The notes beneath the pieces were generated by a model. It did not search any database, was not told where the DNA came from, and worked only from the letters and a program-made list of their open reading frames with translations. Below are positions 34,980 through 41,686 of a DNA stretch of 64,000 nucleotides, piece after piece. The position numbers and the translations under genes were made by a program. The number at the start of each line of letters is the position of its first letter. Within the stretch, counting starts at the first letter, position 1. The stretch lies in assembly GCA_024699325.1 (NCBI GenBank), contig JAILPS010000014.1, positions 1-64,000 of the forward strand. The letters run 5' to 3'. The DNA comes from Lachnospiraceae bacterium. GTDB lineage: Bacteria; Bacillota; Clostridia; Lachnospirales; Lachnospiraceae.

Positions 34980-36332
34980 ATGGAAGAGCAGCTGATAAAA
35001 AGAATAATGCCTCACAGCGTCAGCGCTGAGCAGTCCGTCATCGGATCCATGCTCCTCGACAGGGAGGCGATAGCCTCGGCAGCGGAGATAATCAGCGCAG
35101 ATGATTTTTATAATCAGCAGTATGCCGCCATGTTTGAGACCATTTACGAGCTCTATAACGAAGGCAAGCCCGCAGATCCCGTGACACTTCAGGACAGGCT
35201 CCGCGAGAAGGATGTTCCGCCGGAGGTTGGAACAGTCGAGTTTATCAACGACTGTATCTCCATGGTGCCCACATCCCTTAACGTGAAGGAATATGCCACG
35301 ATTGTGTACGAGAAGAGCGTTCTTAGGAAGCTCATCAGGGTCAGCGAGGACATAAGTAACACATGCTACCTGGGCAAGGAGAAGCTGGAGGCAATCCTTG
35401 GCAAGACCGAGAAGGATGTTTTTAACCTCCTGCAGACTAGAAACAGCGGGGAGTTTACGCCTATCGCGGATGTGGTTGCCAACGTAATCGACAACATGGA
35501 CAGGGCCTCAAGAAGCACCAGCTCAGTCACAGGTCTCGCCACAGGCTTCACAGAGCTTGACAACAAGACCAGCGGTCTGCAGAAGTCAGACCTGATACTT
35601 ATAGCTGCCAGACCTTCCATGGGAAAGACAGCATTTGTGCTTAATCTTGCACACCATATAGCGGTTAAGAATAAGCACACAGTAGCCATATTCTCCCTCG
35701 AGATGAACAAGGAACAGCTCGTAAACCGAGTCCTGTCCATGCATTCGGGAGTGGAGAGTACGAAGCTTAGAAATGGTGACCTGACCTCCAACGAGTGGGC
35801 GGACGTCATCCAGGGCGCGGGAGATATTTCAGAATCCAGCATCATTATCGATGACACCTCGGGCATTTCCATCAACGAGCTTCGAAGTAAATGTAGAAAA
35901 CTTAAGCTTGAGAGGAATCTCGAGCTTATCATGATCGATTACCTGCAGCTCATGAGCGGCAGCGGCAAGTCCGACAGCCGTCAGCAGGAAATCTCGGAGA
36001 TTTCAAGATCTCTCAAGTCACTTGCGAGAGAGCTTAACGTCCCCGTTATTGCACTGTCACAGCTCTCGAGAGCGGTTGAGGCCAGAACTGACCACAGACC
36101 TATTCTCTCAGACCTTCGTGAGTCCGGAGCCATCGAGCAGGATGCCGATATCGTAATGCTTCTCTACAGAGATGACTATTACAATAAGGACACGGACAAG
36201 AAGAACGTGGCCGAGGTAATTATAGCCAAGCAGAGAAACGGCCCTATAGGAACCGTAGAGCTTGCCTGGATCCCTGACAAGACCAAGTTTGCAAACCTTG
36301 AGCCTGCGGGAAGACATAACAATCAGAATTGA
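34980..36332 (+). CDS. dnaB: Replicative DNA helicase DnaB
   Basis: 450-residue hexameric fork helicase (called DnaC in Bacillus). The N-domain (PHSVSAEQSVIGSMLLD) is followed by the RecA-like ATPase: Walker A ARPSMGKTAFVLN, SLEMNKEQLV, Walker B MIDYLQLM, and the DLRESGAIEQDAD arginine-finger region. No intein. The ATG at 34980 has GGAGAGGG upstream; the listed TTG start overlaps that site. It ends the operon. Confidence 0.96.
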   Translation: MEEQLIKRIMPHSVSAEQSVIGSMLLDREAIASAAEIISADDFYNQQYAAMFETIYELYNEGKPADPVTLQDRLREKDVPPEVGTVEFINDCISMVPTSLNVKEYATIVYEKSVLRKLIRVSEDISNTCYLGKEKLEAILGKTEKDVFNLLQTRNSGEFTPIADVVANVIDNMDRASRSTSSVTGLATGFTELDNKTSGLQKSDLILIAARPSMGKTAFVLNLAHHIAVKNKHTVAIFSLEMNKEQLVNRVLSMHSGVESTKLRNGDLTSNEWADVIQGAGDISESSIIIDDTSGISINELRSKCRKLKLERNLELIMIDYLQLMSGSGKSDSRQQEISEISRSLKSLARELNVPVIALSQLSRAVEARTDHRPILSDLRESGAIEQDADIVMLLYRDDYYNKDTDKKNVAEVIIAKQRNGPIGTVELAWIPDKTKFANLEPAGRHNNQN

Positions 36333-36344
36333 CATTAATACAAA

Positions 36345-36380
36345 ACGCCCCGGGAGTGTGTGGACTCCCGGGGCGCTGTT
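36345..36380. terminator. Terminator between dnaB and the ferredoxin gene
   Basis: 12-bp stem CGCCCCGGGAGT / ACTCCCGGGGCG followed by CTGTTT on the plus strand. It lies between convergent genes and can serve both, though the T-run is weak. Confidence 0.75.
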
Positions 36381-36398
36381 TAGTTATTCTGTTTTAAA

Positions 36399-36572
36399 TC
36401 AGTCCTTAGGTGAGATTGCGCCTACAGGGCAACCACCCTCGCAAGCTCCGCAATCGATGCAGCTGTCCTCGTCGATTACATACTGTGTGTCGCCCATAGA
36501 GATAGCGCCAACAGGGCATGTGCTCTCGCAAGAACCACAAGAGATACAGGTGTCGTTGATAAAACGTGCCAT
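36399..36572 (-). CDS. Small 2[4Fe-4S] ferredoxin (not in the ORF track)
   Basis: 57-residue clostridial-type ferredoxin found by reading the minus strand. Two full CxxCxxCxxxCP motifs (CISCGSCESTCP and CIDCGACEGGCP) in a pseudo-twofold repeat, each followed by VGAIS. GGAGG lies seven bases upstream of the ATG. It is below the length cut-off of the supplied track. It lies 34 bases after pflA on the same strand, so co-transcription is likely; it is a plausible one-electron donor to the radical SAM activase, although clostridial ferredoxins serve many enzymes. Confidence 0.93.
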   Translation of the reverse strand: MARFINDTCISCGSCESTCPVGAISMGDTQYVIDEDSCIDCGACEGGCPVGAISPKD

Positions 36573-36606
36573 AACTAAATCCTCCTTAGATATTAAAATT
36601 ACGTAG

Positions 36607-37395
36607 CTATTCCTGCTTATTCGCAGCCTCTAACGCGTTAAGCTCAGCCTTCTTAACCTTCCATGCGGCAATGATGTTGTTTCTAGCTTCGATTGCATCA
36701 TTGTCTGTGAGGGCAGGAAGACCTTCAAGAGGATACTTAATTCCCATATTGTCGTATTTGTTTTTGCCCATCGTGTGGTACGGCAGACAATCCAGAGCCT
36801 TCACGTTATGGAGGGTGGCAAGAAATTCACCCAGACGCGCCTGCTCTTCCTTATCCTGTGTATATCCCTGGACGATGACATGTCTTATCCAGACAGGGAC
36901 CTCCTTCTCGCTGAGGTATCTGGCAAAATCCAGAATGTTTGTGTTTGGATGGCCGGTGAGCTTAATATGCATGTCATTATCGATTTCCTTGATATCGAGC
37001 ATGACAAGACTCGTGTACTTAAGAAGCTCGTCCACCTTCTTAAGGTATGCTGTGTTAGCCCTGTTAAATGTTATGCCGCTGGTGTCCAGGCATGTGTGGA
37101 TGCCCTTCGCGCGCGCCTTCATGAATAACTCTGTAAGGAAGTCTATCTGGAACATGGGCTCACCGCCTGTGCAGGTGATACCGCCGTTTGTGTAGAATTC
37201 CTTGCCGGAGTCGTATTCGGCTAACAGTTCTTCCGCAGTCATCTGCCTGCCTGAATTAGGTCCGCCTATAGCCCAGGTGTCTGGGTTATGACAGTATAGG
37301 CATCGCATAGGACAACCCTGGAAGAATACAACATATCTGCGACCCGGTCCATCAACAGTTCCAAGTGTTTCTGTTGAATGAATATATCCAACCAT
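36607..37395 (-). CDS. pflA: Pyruvate formate-lyase activating enzyme
   Basis: 262-residue radical SAM enzyme that abstracts a hydrogen from the glycine of pyruvate formate-lyase. The N-terminus (GYIHSTETLGTVDGPGRRYVVF) and the cluster motif GCPMRCLYCHNPDTW with CxxxCxxC are diagnostic; ICTGGEPM-type and WIRHVIVQGYTQ segments follow. Length is normal. GAGGT lies upstream of the ATG. It is downstream of the split pfl genes but separated from them by a terminator, so it is probably expressed at a lower level by read-through or its own promoter. Confidence 0.96.
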   Translation of the reverse strand: MVGYIHSTETLGTVDGPGRRYVVFFQGCPMRCLYCHNPDTWAIGGPNSGRQMTAEELLAEYDSGKEFYTNGGITCTGGEPMFQIDFLTELFMKARAKGIHTCLDTSGITFNRANTAYLKKVDELLKYTSLVMLDIKEIDNDMHIKLTGHPNTNILDFARYLSEKEVPVWIRHVIVQGYTQDKEEQARLGEFLATLHNVKALDCLPYHTMGKNKYDNMGIKYPLEGLPALTDNDAIEARNNIIAAWKVKKAELNALEAANKQE

Positions 37396-37447
37396 AATTA
37401 TACCTCTAAAATTCTAAAAAATAAACCCTCAAAATTAAACTACACTC

Positions 37448-37482
37448 TAAAAAATAACCCCTGCCCGGATAGAGCAGGGGTT
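37448..37482 (-). terminator. Terminator/attenuator between the pfl glycyl-radical gene and pflA
   Basis: On the minus strand the 9-bp stem AACCCCTGC-type arms (GCAGGGGTT complement) with a 9-base loop is followed by TTATTTTTT. It would set a high ratio of enzyme to activase. Confidence 0.8.
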
Positions 37483-37509
37483 AGTAACGTTACTATCTAA
37501 ATTCTAGGA

Positions 37510-37749
37510 TTAGAGAGCCTCGTGGAATGTACGAGAAATAACGTCGTTCTGCTGCTCCTTGGTTAACTTGATGAAGTTAACAGCGTATCCGCTTACACGG
37601 ATTGTGAGCTGTGGGTAGTTCTCAGGATGAGCCTGAGCGTCAAGTAATGTATCTCTGTTGAGTACATTAACGTTAAGATGATAGCCACCTTTCTCAACGT
37701 AGCCATCTAATAATCCAACTAAGTTATCAACCTGCTGTGTACTTGCCAT
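37510..37749 (-). CDS. Stand-alone glycyl-radical subunit of pyruvate formate-lyase
   Basis: 79 residues that correspond to the C-terminal end of normal PflB and to the domain of the spare part GrcA/YfiD. It runs [50 protein letters not shown]; Gly54 in RVSGYAV is the radical site and lies 25 residues from the end, as Gly734 does in E. coli PflB. GGAGG precedes the ATG, so it is an independent gene and not a frameshift fragment. Core (680) plus this piece (79) gives 759, the size of one normal enzyme. The core lacks this domain, so the subunit should be essential for activity. It would be the target of PflA. Confidence 0.92.
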   Translation of the reverse strand: MASTQQVDNLVGLLDGYVEKGGYHLNVNVLNRDTLLDAQAHPENYPQLTIRVSGYAVNFIKLTKEQQNDVISRTFHEAL

Positions 37750-37771
37750 GATGATTTACCTCCTAAATTAA

Positions 37772-37990
37772 TCAGTCTTTCTTGAGTTCGTCGTCCATTC
37801 CCTGCATAAGTGTAGGTGCTTCACAAGGCATAAGCTTGCTTCCGCATGTACTGCAGCCAAATGTCTTGACGTCCTTACATGTAGCGTTAGGATCGTTAAC
37901 ATCTAAGTTAACATGTCCGCCACCTTCGCCCATAAGACCATCTAACATTGAAACAATGTCGTCGATGTTCTGTTCCTTCTTCTGATCCAT
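37772..37990 (-). CDS. Cys-rich paralogue of the glycyl-radical domain
   Basis: 72-residue protein between the two pfl pieces. Residues 9-32 (IDDIVSMLDGLMGEGGGHVN...) align with residues 7-30 of the glycyl-radical subunit ([20 protein letters not shown]...), so the two share an origin. After that it diverges: the RVSGY loop is missing and in its place are four cysteines, C38-x7-C46-x2-C49-x6-C56, enough for a zinc or iron-sulfur site. TAGGAGG precedes the ATG. It cannot carry a glycyl radical. Inference: it may occupy the same docking groove on the core as a protective, assembly or redox-sensing partner. Confidence 0.85.
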   Translation of the reverse strand: MDQKKEQNIDDIVSMLDGLMGEGGGHVNLDVNDPNATCKDVKTFGCSTCGSKLMPCEAPTLMQGMDDELKKD

Positions 37991-38017
37991 GGTAGACCTC
38001 CTAAGGAAATGTCTCCG

Positions 38018-38033
38018 GGGCGCCTAAGCGCCC
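38018..38033 (-). other. GC-rich hairpin between pfl core and Cys-rich gene
   Basis: GGGCGC / GCGCCC with a four-base loop and no T-run. It is more likely an mRNA stabilising or processing hairpin than a terminator, and could adjust the ratio of core to small subunits. Confidence 0.55.
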
Positions 38034-38051
38034 GCGGATGTTGTTAATGAA

Positions 38052-40094
38052 TTATTTTGTAAGATCGATATCAAGGTCTCCAGCGAATACCTTGTCGTCC
38101 TTACCAAGAGCACCAGGGATGATTGAGAATGTATTTGAAATACCATCCTGAGCATCCTTGAATGGAATCTTAGCTACTGAAGCAAGAGAAGCTACTGCAC
38201 CGTGTGAATCACGTCCGTGAAGTGGGTTAGCACCAGGAGCGAATGGAGCACCGGCCTTACGTCCATCAGGAGTATTACCTGTAGCCTTGCCGTATGTTAC
38301 GTTAGAAGTGATTGTAAGGATAGATGTTGTAGGAACGCCATCTCTGTATACATAGTTGCTTCTTACGTAGTTCATGAACATTGTAACGATATCAGCAGCG
38401 ATTAAGTCAACTCTGTCATCGTTGTTACCATACTTAGGGAAGTCACCCTCGATCTCGTAGTCAACTGCAAGACCTGTCTCGTCACGGATAACCTTAACCT
38501 TAGCATACTTCATAGCTGAAAGTGAGTCAGCTACGATTGAAAGACCAGCGATACCTGTTGCGAAGTATCTCTTAACAACTCTGTCATGAAGAGCCATCTG
38601 AAGTCTCTCATAGCAGTACTTGTCATGCATGTAGTGGATGATGTTAAGTGTGTTAACATAAAGAGCTGCCTGCCACTTCATCATATCCTTGAATGCTTCC
38701 ATAACCTCATCATAGTCAAGGTACTCAGCTGTGATAGGTCTGTACTTAGGACCAACCTGAACACGTGTCTTCTCATCGATACCACCGTTGATAGCGTAGA
38801 GTAAGCACTTAGCAAGGTTAGCTCTGGCTCCGAAGAACTGCATCTCCTTACCGATAACCATTGAAGATACGCAGCAAGCGATACCGTAGTCATCGCCGTG
38901 ATCGTTTCTCATAAGATCATCGTTCTCATACTGGATAGAAGATGTGTTTACAGATGTCTTAGCGCAGAACTTCTTCCAACCGATTGGAAGTCTTGTAGAC
39001 CAGAGAACTGTCATGTTAGGCTCTGGAGCTGCACCGAGGTTGTTAAGTGTGTTAACGAAACGGAAGCTGTTCTTAGTTACAAGAGTACGTCCGTCTGTAC
39101 CCATACCACCGAGAGACTCTGTTACCCAAACTGGGTCACCAGCGAAGATCTGGTTGTACTCTGGAGTACGAGCGAACTTAACGCAACGAAGCTTCATTAC
39201 GAAGTGATCGATGACCTCCTGAAGATCTGACTCTGTTGCTCTGCCTTCCTTAAGATCACGCTCAGCGTAGATGTCAAGGAATGTAGATGTACGACCAAGT
39301 GACATTGCGGCACCGTTCTGCTCCTTAACTGCTGCTAAGTAACCGAAGTATGTAGCCTGAACTGCCTCCTGGAATGTAACTGCTGGCTTAGAAATATCAC
39401 AGCCATAGATAGCTGCTAACTTCTTTAACTCGCCGAGAGCTCTGATCTGCTCAGAAATCTCCTCACGGTTTCTGATAACGTCTGGAAGCATTGTGCCTGT
39501 TCCGCAGATGTCCTTCTGAACCTTCTTATCCTCGATAAGACGATCAACACCGTAAAGAGCAACTCTTCTGTAGTCACCGATGATACGGCCACGGCCATAT
39601 GCATCAGGAAGACCTGTGATGATGTGGTTTGTACGAGCTACACGCATCTCATCTGTGTAAGCATCGAATACACCTGCATTGTGTGTCTTTCTGTGAATTG
39701 TGAAGAACTCAACGATCTCAGGATCAACCTCATAACCGTTATCTGAGCAAGCCTTCATTGCCATACGGATACCACCGTAAGGCTGCATTGATCTCTTGAA
39801 AGGCTTATCTGTCTGGAAACCAACGATCTTCTCAAGATCCTTGTTTAAATAGCCAGCGCCGTGTGATGTGATTGTAGAAACAACCTTAGTGTCCATATCA
39901 AGAACACCGCCTGCTTCTCTCTCCTGCTTTGTAAGCTCCATAACCTGAGCCCAAAGTGTCTTAGTTGCCTCTGTAGGACCTGCAAGGAATGAATCATCTC
40001 CCTCGTAAGGTGTGTAGTTCTTCTGGATGAACTCTCTTACGTCGATGGTTCTTTCCCACTTACCGCCTACAAAACCATTCCATTCTTCTCTCAT
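38052..40094 (-). CDS. pflB: Pyruvate formate-lyase core subunit lacking the glycyl-radical domain
   Basis: 680 residues of pyruvate formate-lyase, which converts pyruvate and CoA to acetyl-CoA and formate. The family order is intact ([20 protein letters not shown] start, [24 protein letters not shown], the catalytic pair Cys407-Cys408 in [23 protein letters not shown]). It stops at DLDIDLTK, just where the glycyl-radical domain begins in 760-residue homologues. That domain is supplied by the gene at 37510. The stop is followed by clean ribosome binding sites for two more genes, so this is an organised split. Codon use is highly biased, as expected for an abundant protein. Confidence 0.95.
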   Translation of the reverse strand: MREEWNGFVGGKWERTIDVREFIQKNYTPYEGDDSFLAGPTEATKTLWAQVMELTKQEREAGGVLDMDTKVVSTITSHGAGYLNKDLEKIVGFQTDKPFKRSMQPYGGIRMAMKACSDNGYEVDPEIVEFFTIHRKTHNAGVFDAYTDEMRVARTNHIITGLPDAYGRGRIIGDYRRVALYGVDRLIEDKKVQKDICGTGTMLPDVIRNREEISEQIRALGELKKLAAIYGCDISKPAVTFQEAVQATYFGYLAAVKEQNGAAMSLGRTSTFLDIYAERDLKEGRATESDLQEVIDHFVMKLRCVKFARTPEYNQIFAGDPVWVTESLGGMGTDGRTLVTKNSFRFVNTLNNLGAAPEPNMTVLWSTRLPIGWKKFCAKTSVNTSSIQYENDDLMRNDHGDDYGIACCVSSMVIGKEMQFFGARANLAKCLLYAINGGIDEKTRVQVGPKYRPITAEYLDYDEVMEAFKDMMKWQAALYVNTLNIIHYMHDKYCYERLQMALHDRVVKRYFATGIAGLSIVADSLSAMKYAKVKVIRDETGLAVDYEIEGDFPKYGNNDDRVDLIAADIVTMFMNYVRSNYVYRDGVPTTSILTITSNVTYGKATGNTPDGRKAGAPFAPGANPLHGRDSHGAVASLASVAKIPFKDAQDGISNTFSIIPGALGKDDKVFAGDLDIDLTK

Positions 40095-40162
40095 GATATC
40101 CCTCCTGGAAATGTAGATTATTATAGTTGAAATGCTTATAGCATTTGCGTTCTATTGCATCA

Positions 40163-40191
40163 ATTATCGCATTCAAAATCACCTAAGTCAA
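40163..40191 (-). promoter_or_regulatory. Promoter of the pfl operon
   Basis: Minus-strand TTGACT and GATAAT separated by 17 bases, about 70 bases before the pflB start. Confidence 0.75.
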
Positions 40192-40207
40192 CACCTTTTT
40201 GCACATT

Positions 40208-40219
40208 ATTGTATACAAT
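40208..40219. promoter_or_regulatory. Perfect 12-bp palindrome ATTGTATACAAT upstream of the pfl promoter
   Basis: It lies 16 bases upstream of the pfl -35, a position suited to an activator or a looping repressor. The sequence resembles GntR/FadR-type operators rather than an FNR or Rex box. It also lies upstream of the divergent DUF1858 gene. Confidence 0.5.
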
Positions 40220-40325
40220 GTACAACGAAAAACACCGCGAAAATGAAGCGCGCTTAAACATTCTAAAAATCTTCTAAATAAAGGGCTTTGCGTATGTGAA
40301 TAATGAATTCTTTGACCGTTGTGGG

Positions 40326-40354
40326 TTGCATTTTGAAAACTAATCTGATAGAAT
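40326..40354 (+). promoter_or_regulatory. Promoter of the DUF1858 gene
   Basis: TTGCAT and TAGAAT with a 17-base spacer. Confidence 0.65.
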
Positions 40355-40399
40355 GCAATTCGGCATAGAAACAAGCACAACAACCGGAGGTATATATAT

Positions 40400-40663
40400 A
40401 TGGAAATCGAAAAGATACAGGTTGACAAGGACACTCTCATCGGTGAACTTATGGAGATAGATATAACAACAGCGCCCATCCTCATGTCAATAGGAATGCA
40501 CTGCATCGGATGCCCGTCATCCCAGATGGAAACCTTGGAGGAGGCTGCATGGGTTCACGGAATTGATGCTGACGAACTGGTCAACGAAATCAACGCCCAC
40601 CTTCTCAGAAGATACGAGGAGAAGGTTGCCGCAGCCAAAGAGGCAGAGGGCAAGACTGAGTAG
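40400..40663 (+). CDS. DUF1858 redox-disulfide domain protein
   Basis: 87 residues. It matches the small DUF1858 family, often found near hybrid-cluster proteins: DTLIGELMEID, then GMHCIGCPSSQMETLEEAAWVHG with a CxxC pair. The fold suggests a redox-active disulfide or a metal site; no reaction is established. The strong ribosome binding site CCGGAGG precedes the start. It is divergent from the pfl operon across a region holding one palindrome, so both may respond to the same redox or anaerobic signal (inference). Confidence 0.85.
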   Translation: MEIEKIQVDKDTLIGELMEIDITTAPILMSIGMHCIGCPSSQMETLEEAAWVHGIDADELVNEINAHLLRRYEEKVAAAKEAEGKTE

Positions 40664-40687
40664 TTATAAGAAGCTTATGAAGTGCGA

Positions 40688-40714
40688 GGAGCCGGACAGT
40701 GTCCGGCTCCTTAT
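40688..40714 (+). terminator. Terminator of the DUF1858 gene
   Basis: GGAGCCGGAC / GTCCGGCTCC hairpin followed by TTATTATT; its end touches the convergent mecA stop. Confidence 0.75.
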
Positions 40715-41493
40715 TATTGTCTGAGTTTTTCAAATGCTTTGGCAGAAAAGATACATTTGCAGTGCTCCGCGACAGACGCCCTAATGGTGGGTGAGGACGG
40801 CGCGAAGCGGCCGTAGTCGTTAAGCAGGGCAAAATCCTTCGTAAACTCCCTCACATCCCTGGGGAAGCGGAAGAGAAGATACATTCTCTTGTCCTCTGTG
40901 TTCATGTACAGTGAGGATTTGAGAGGGGCGAAGCGGTCCATGTTTATGGAGTGGATGGCCTGCATCATGTCCTCGTAGGAGGCAAATATTATGACGGCCT
41001 CAGATCCCTTAAACTTCTCAAATGCCAGTCTGCTTGAGGGGTTTCTCCCCTTAAAAAACAGGTTGGGGTCAGGCTTTATCTCTGTCTCCTCATCCTCCTC
41101 GTCAGAAGGGGCACTCTCTAAAACCTCTGGAGAATCCTCCTCTTCATCATCATCTTCCTCCTCGTCGTCTTCTGCAGTGTCGCCCATGTGCAGGGCGTCA
41201 AACATGGACACGGCAAAGGAAGAGAACCTCGGATCCACCTCGTCGGCCTCCTCGAAGGCCTCCAGGCTTATATACAGGTCGCCGTCTTTAAGGGGAGTGA
41301 CCTCTATTCTAAGCGGACGGTCCTCGTGGGAGAAGTCGTGATATGTCTCTAATTCCCTTATTATATGAGCCATGAGTTTTCTATAGGCCTGTGTTCCATA
41401 GGCAAATGTGTCGGCATTAATATTCATGAGCTCTAATTCATCTCTTATAAAATATATTCTGTATTCGTAAGCGCTATCTCTCTCTATCTGCAT
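40714..41493 (-). CDS. mecA: Adaptor protein MecA
   Basis: 259-residue adaptor of the MecA family, which delivers substrates to the ClpC/ClpP protease. N-terminal substrate-binding domain (MQIERDSAYEYRIYFIRDELELMNIN), a very acidic linker of about 45 residues (EDDEEEDDDEEEDS), and a C-terminal ClpC-binding domain (YRFPRDVREF-like LLFRFPRDVREFTKDFALLNDYGR). GGAGG precedes the ATG. Monocistronic, with a TTGCAT/TAGACT promoter upstream. The first domain starts with Gln-Ile-Glu rather than the common MEIERI, a minor difference. Confidence 0.87.
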   Translation of the reverse strand: MQIERDSAYEYRIYFIRDELELMNINADTFAYGTQAYRKLMAHIIRELETYHDFSHEDRPLRIEVTPLKDGDLYISLEAFEEADEVDPRFSSFAVSMFDALHMGDTAEDDEEEDDDEEEDSPEVLESAPSDEEDEETEIKPDPNLFFKGRNPSSRLAFEKFKGSEAVIIFASYEDMMQAIHSINMDRFAPLKSSLYMNTEDKRMYLLFRFPRDVREFTKDFALLNDYGRFAPSSPTIRASVAEHCKCIFSAKAFEKLRQ

Positions 41494-41520
41494 GTGTATG
41501 TATCCTCCGGATTACTGCAT

Positions 41521-41550
41521 AGTCTATCACAACGCATGAAAGAAATGCAA
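41521..41550 (-). promoter_or_regulatory. Probable promoter of mecA
   Basis: Minus-strand TTGCAT and TAGACT separated by 18 bases. Confidence 0.5.
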
Positions 41551-41620
41551 GACCTGTAAATAAACTATTTTGGTGTGTCATTTTACCAAAAATTAATGTA
41601 AAAAATAGCCAAAATTACAG

Positions 41621-41649
41621 TTAATTTTTGTGCCTTGTTATGATATAAT
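41621..41649 (+). promoter_or_regulatory. Promoter of the EAL gene
   Basis: TTAATT and TATAAT separated by 17 bases, with TATG just before the -10. Confidence 0.55.
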
Positions 41650-41686
41650 ATACAAAATATGTGGAGGATTGAAAACCGGAGGGATA

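Noticed and set aside
37490-38060. Frameshift or sequencing error as the cause of the split pflB
   Set aside because: The break falls at a domain border, another gene with its own ribosome binding site lies between, and the small subunit also has a GGAGG site. A single-base error cannot produce this.
40208-40219. FNR or Rex binding site upstream of pfl
   Set aside because: ATTGTATACAAT does not match TTGAT-N4-ATCAA or the TTGTGA-type Rex box. It is kept only as an unassigned palindrome.
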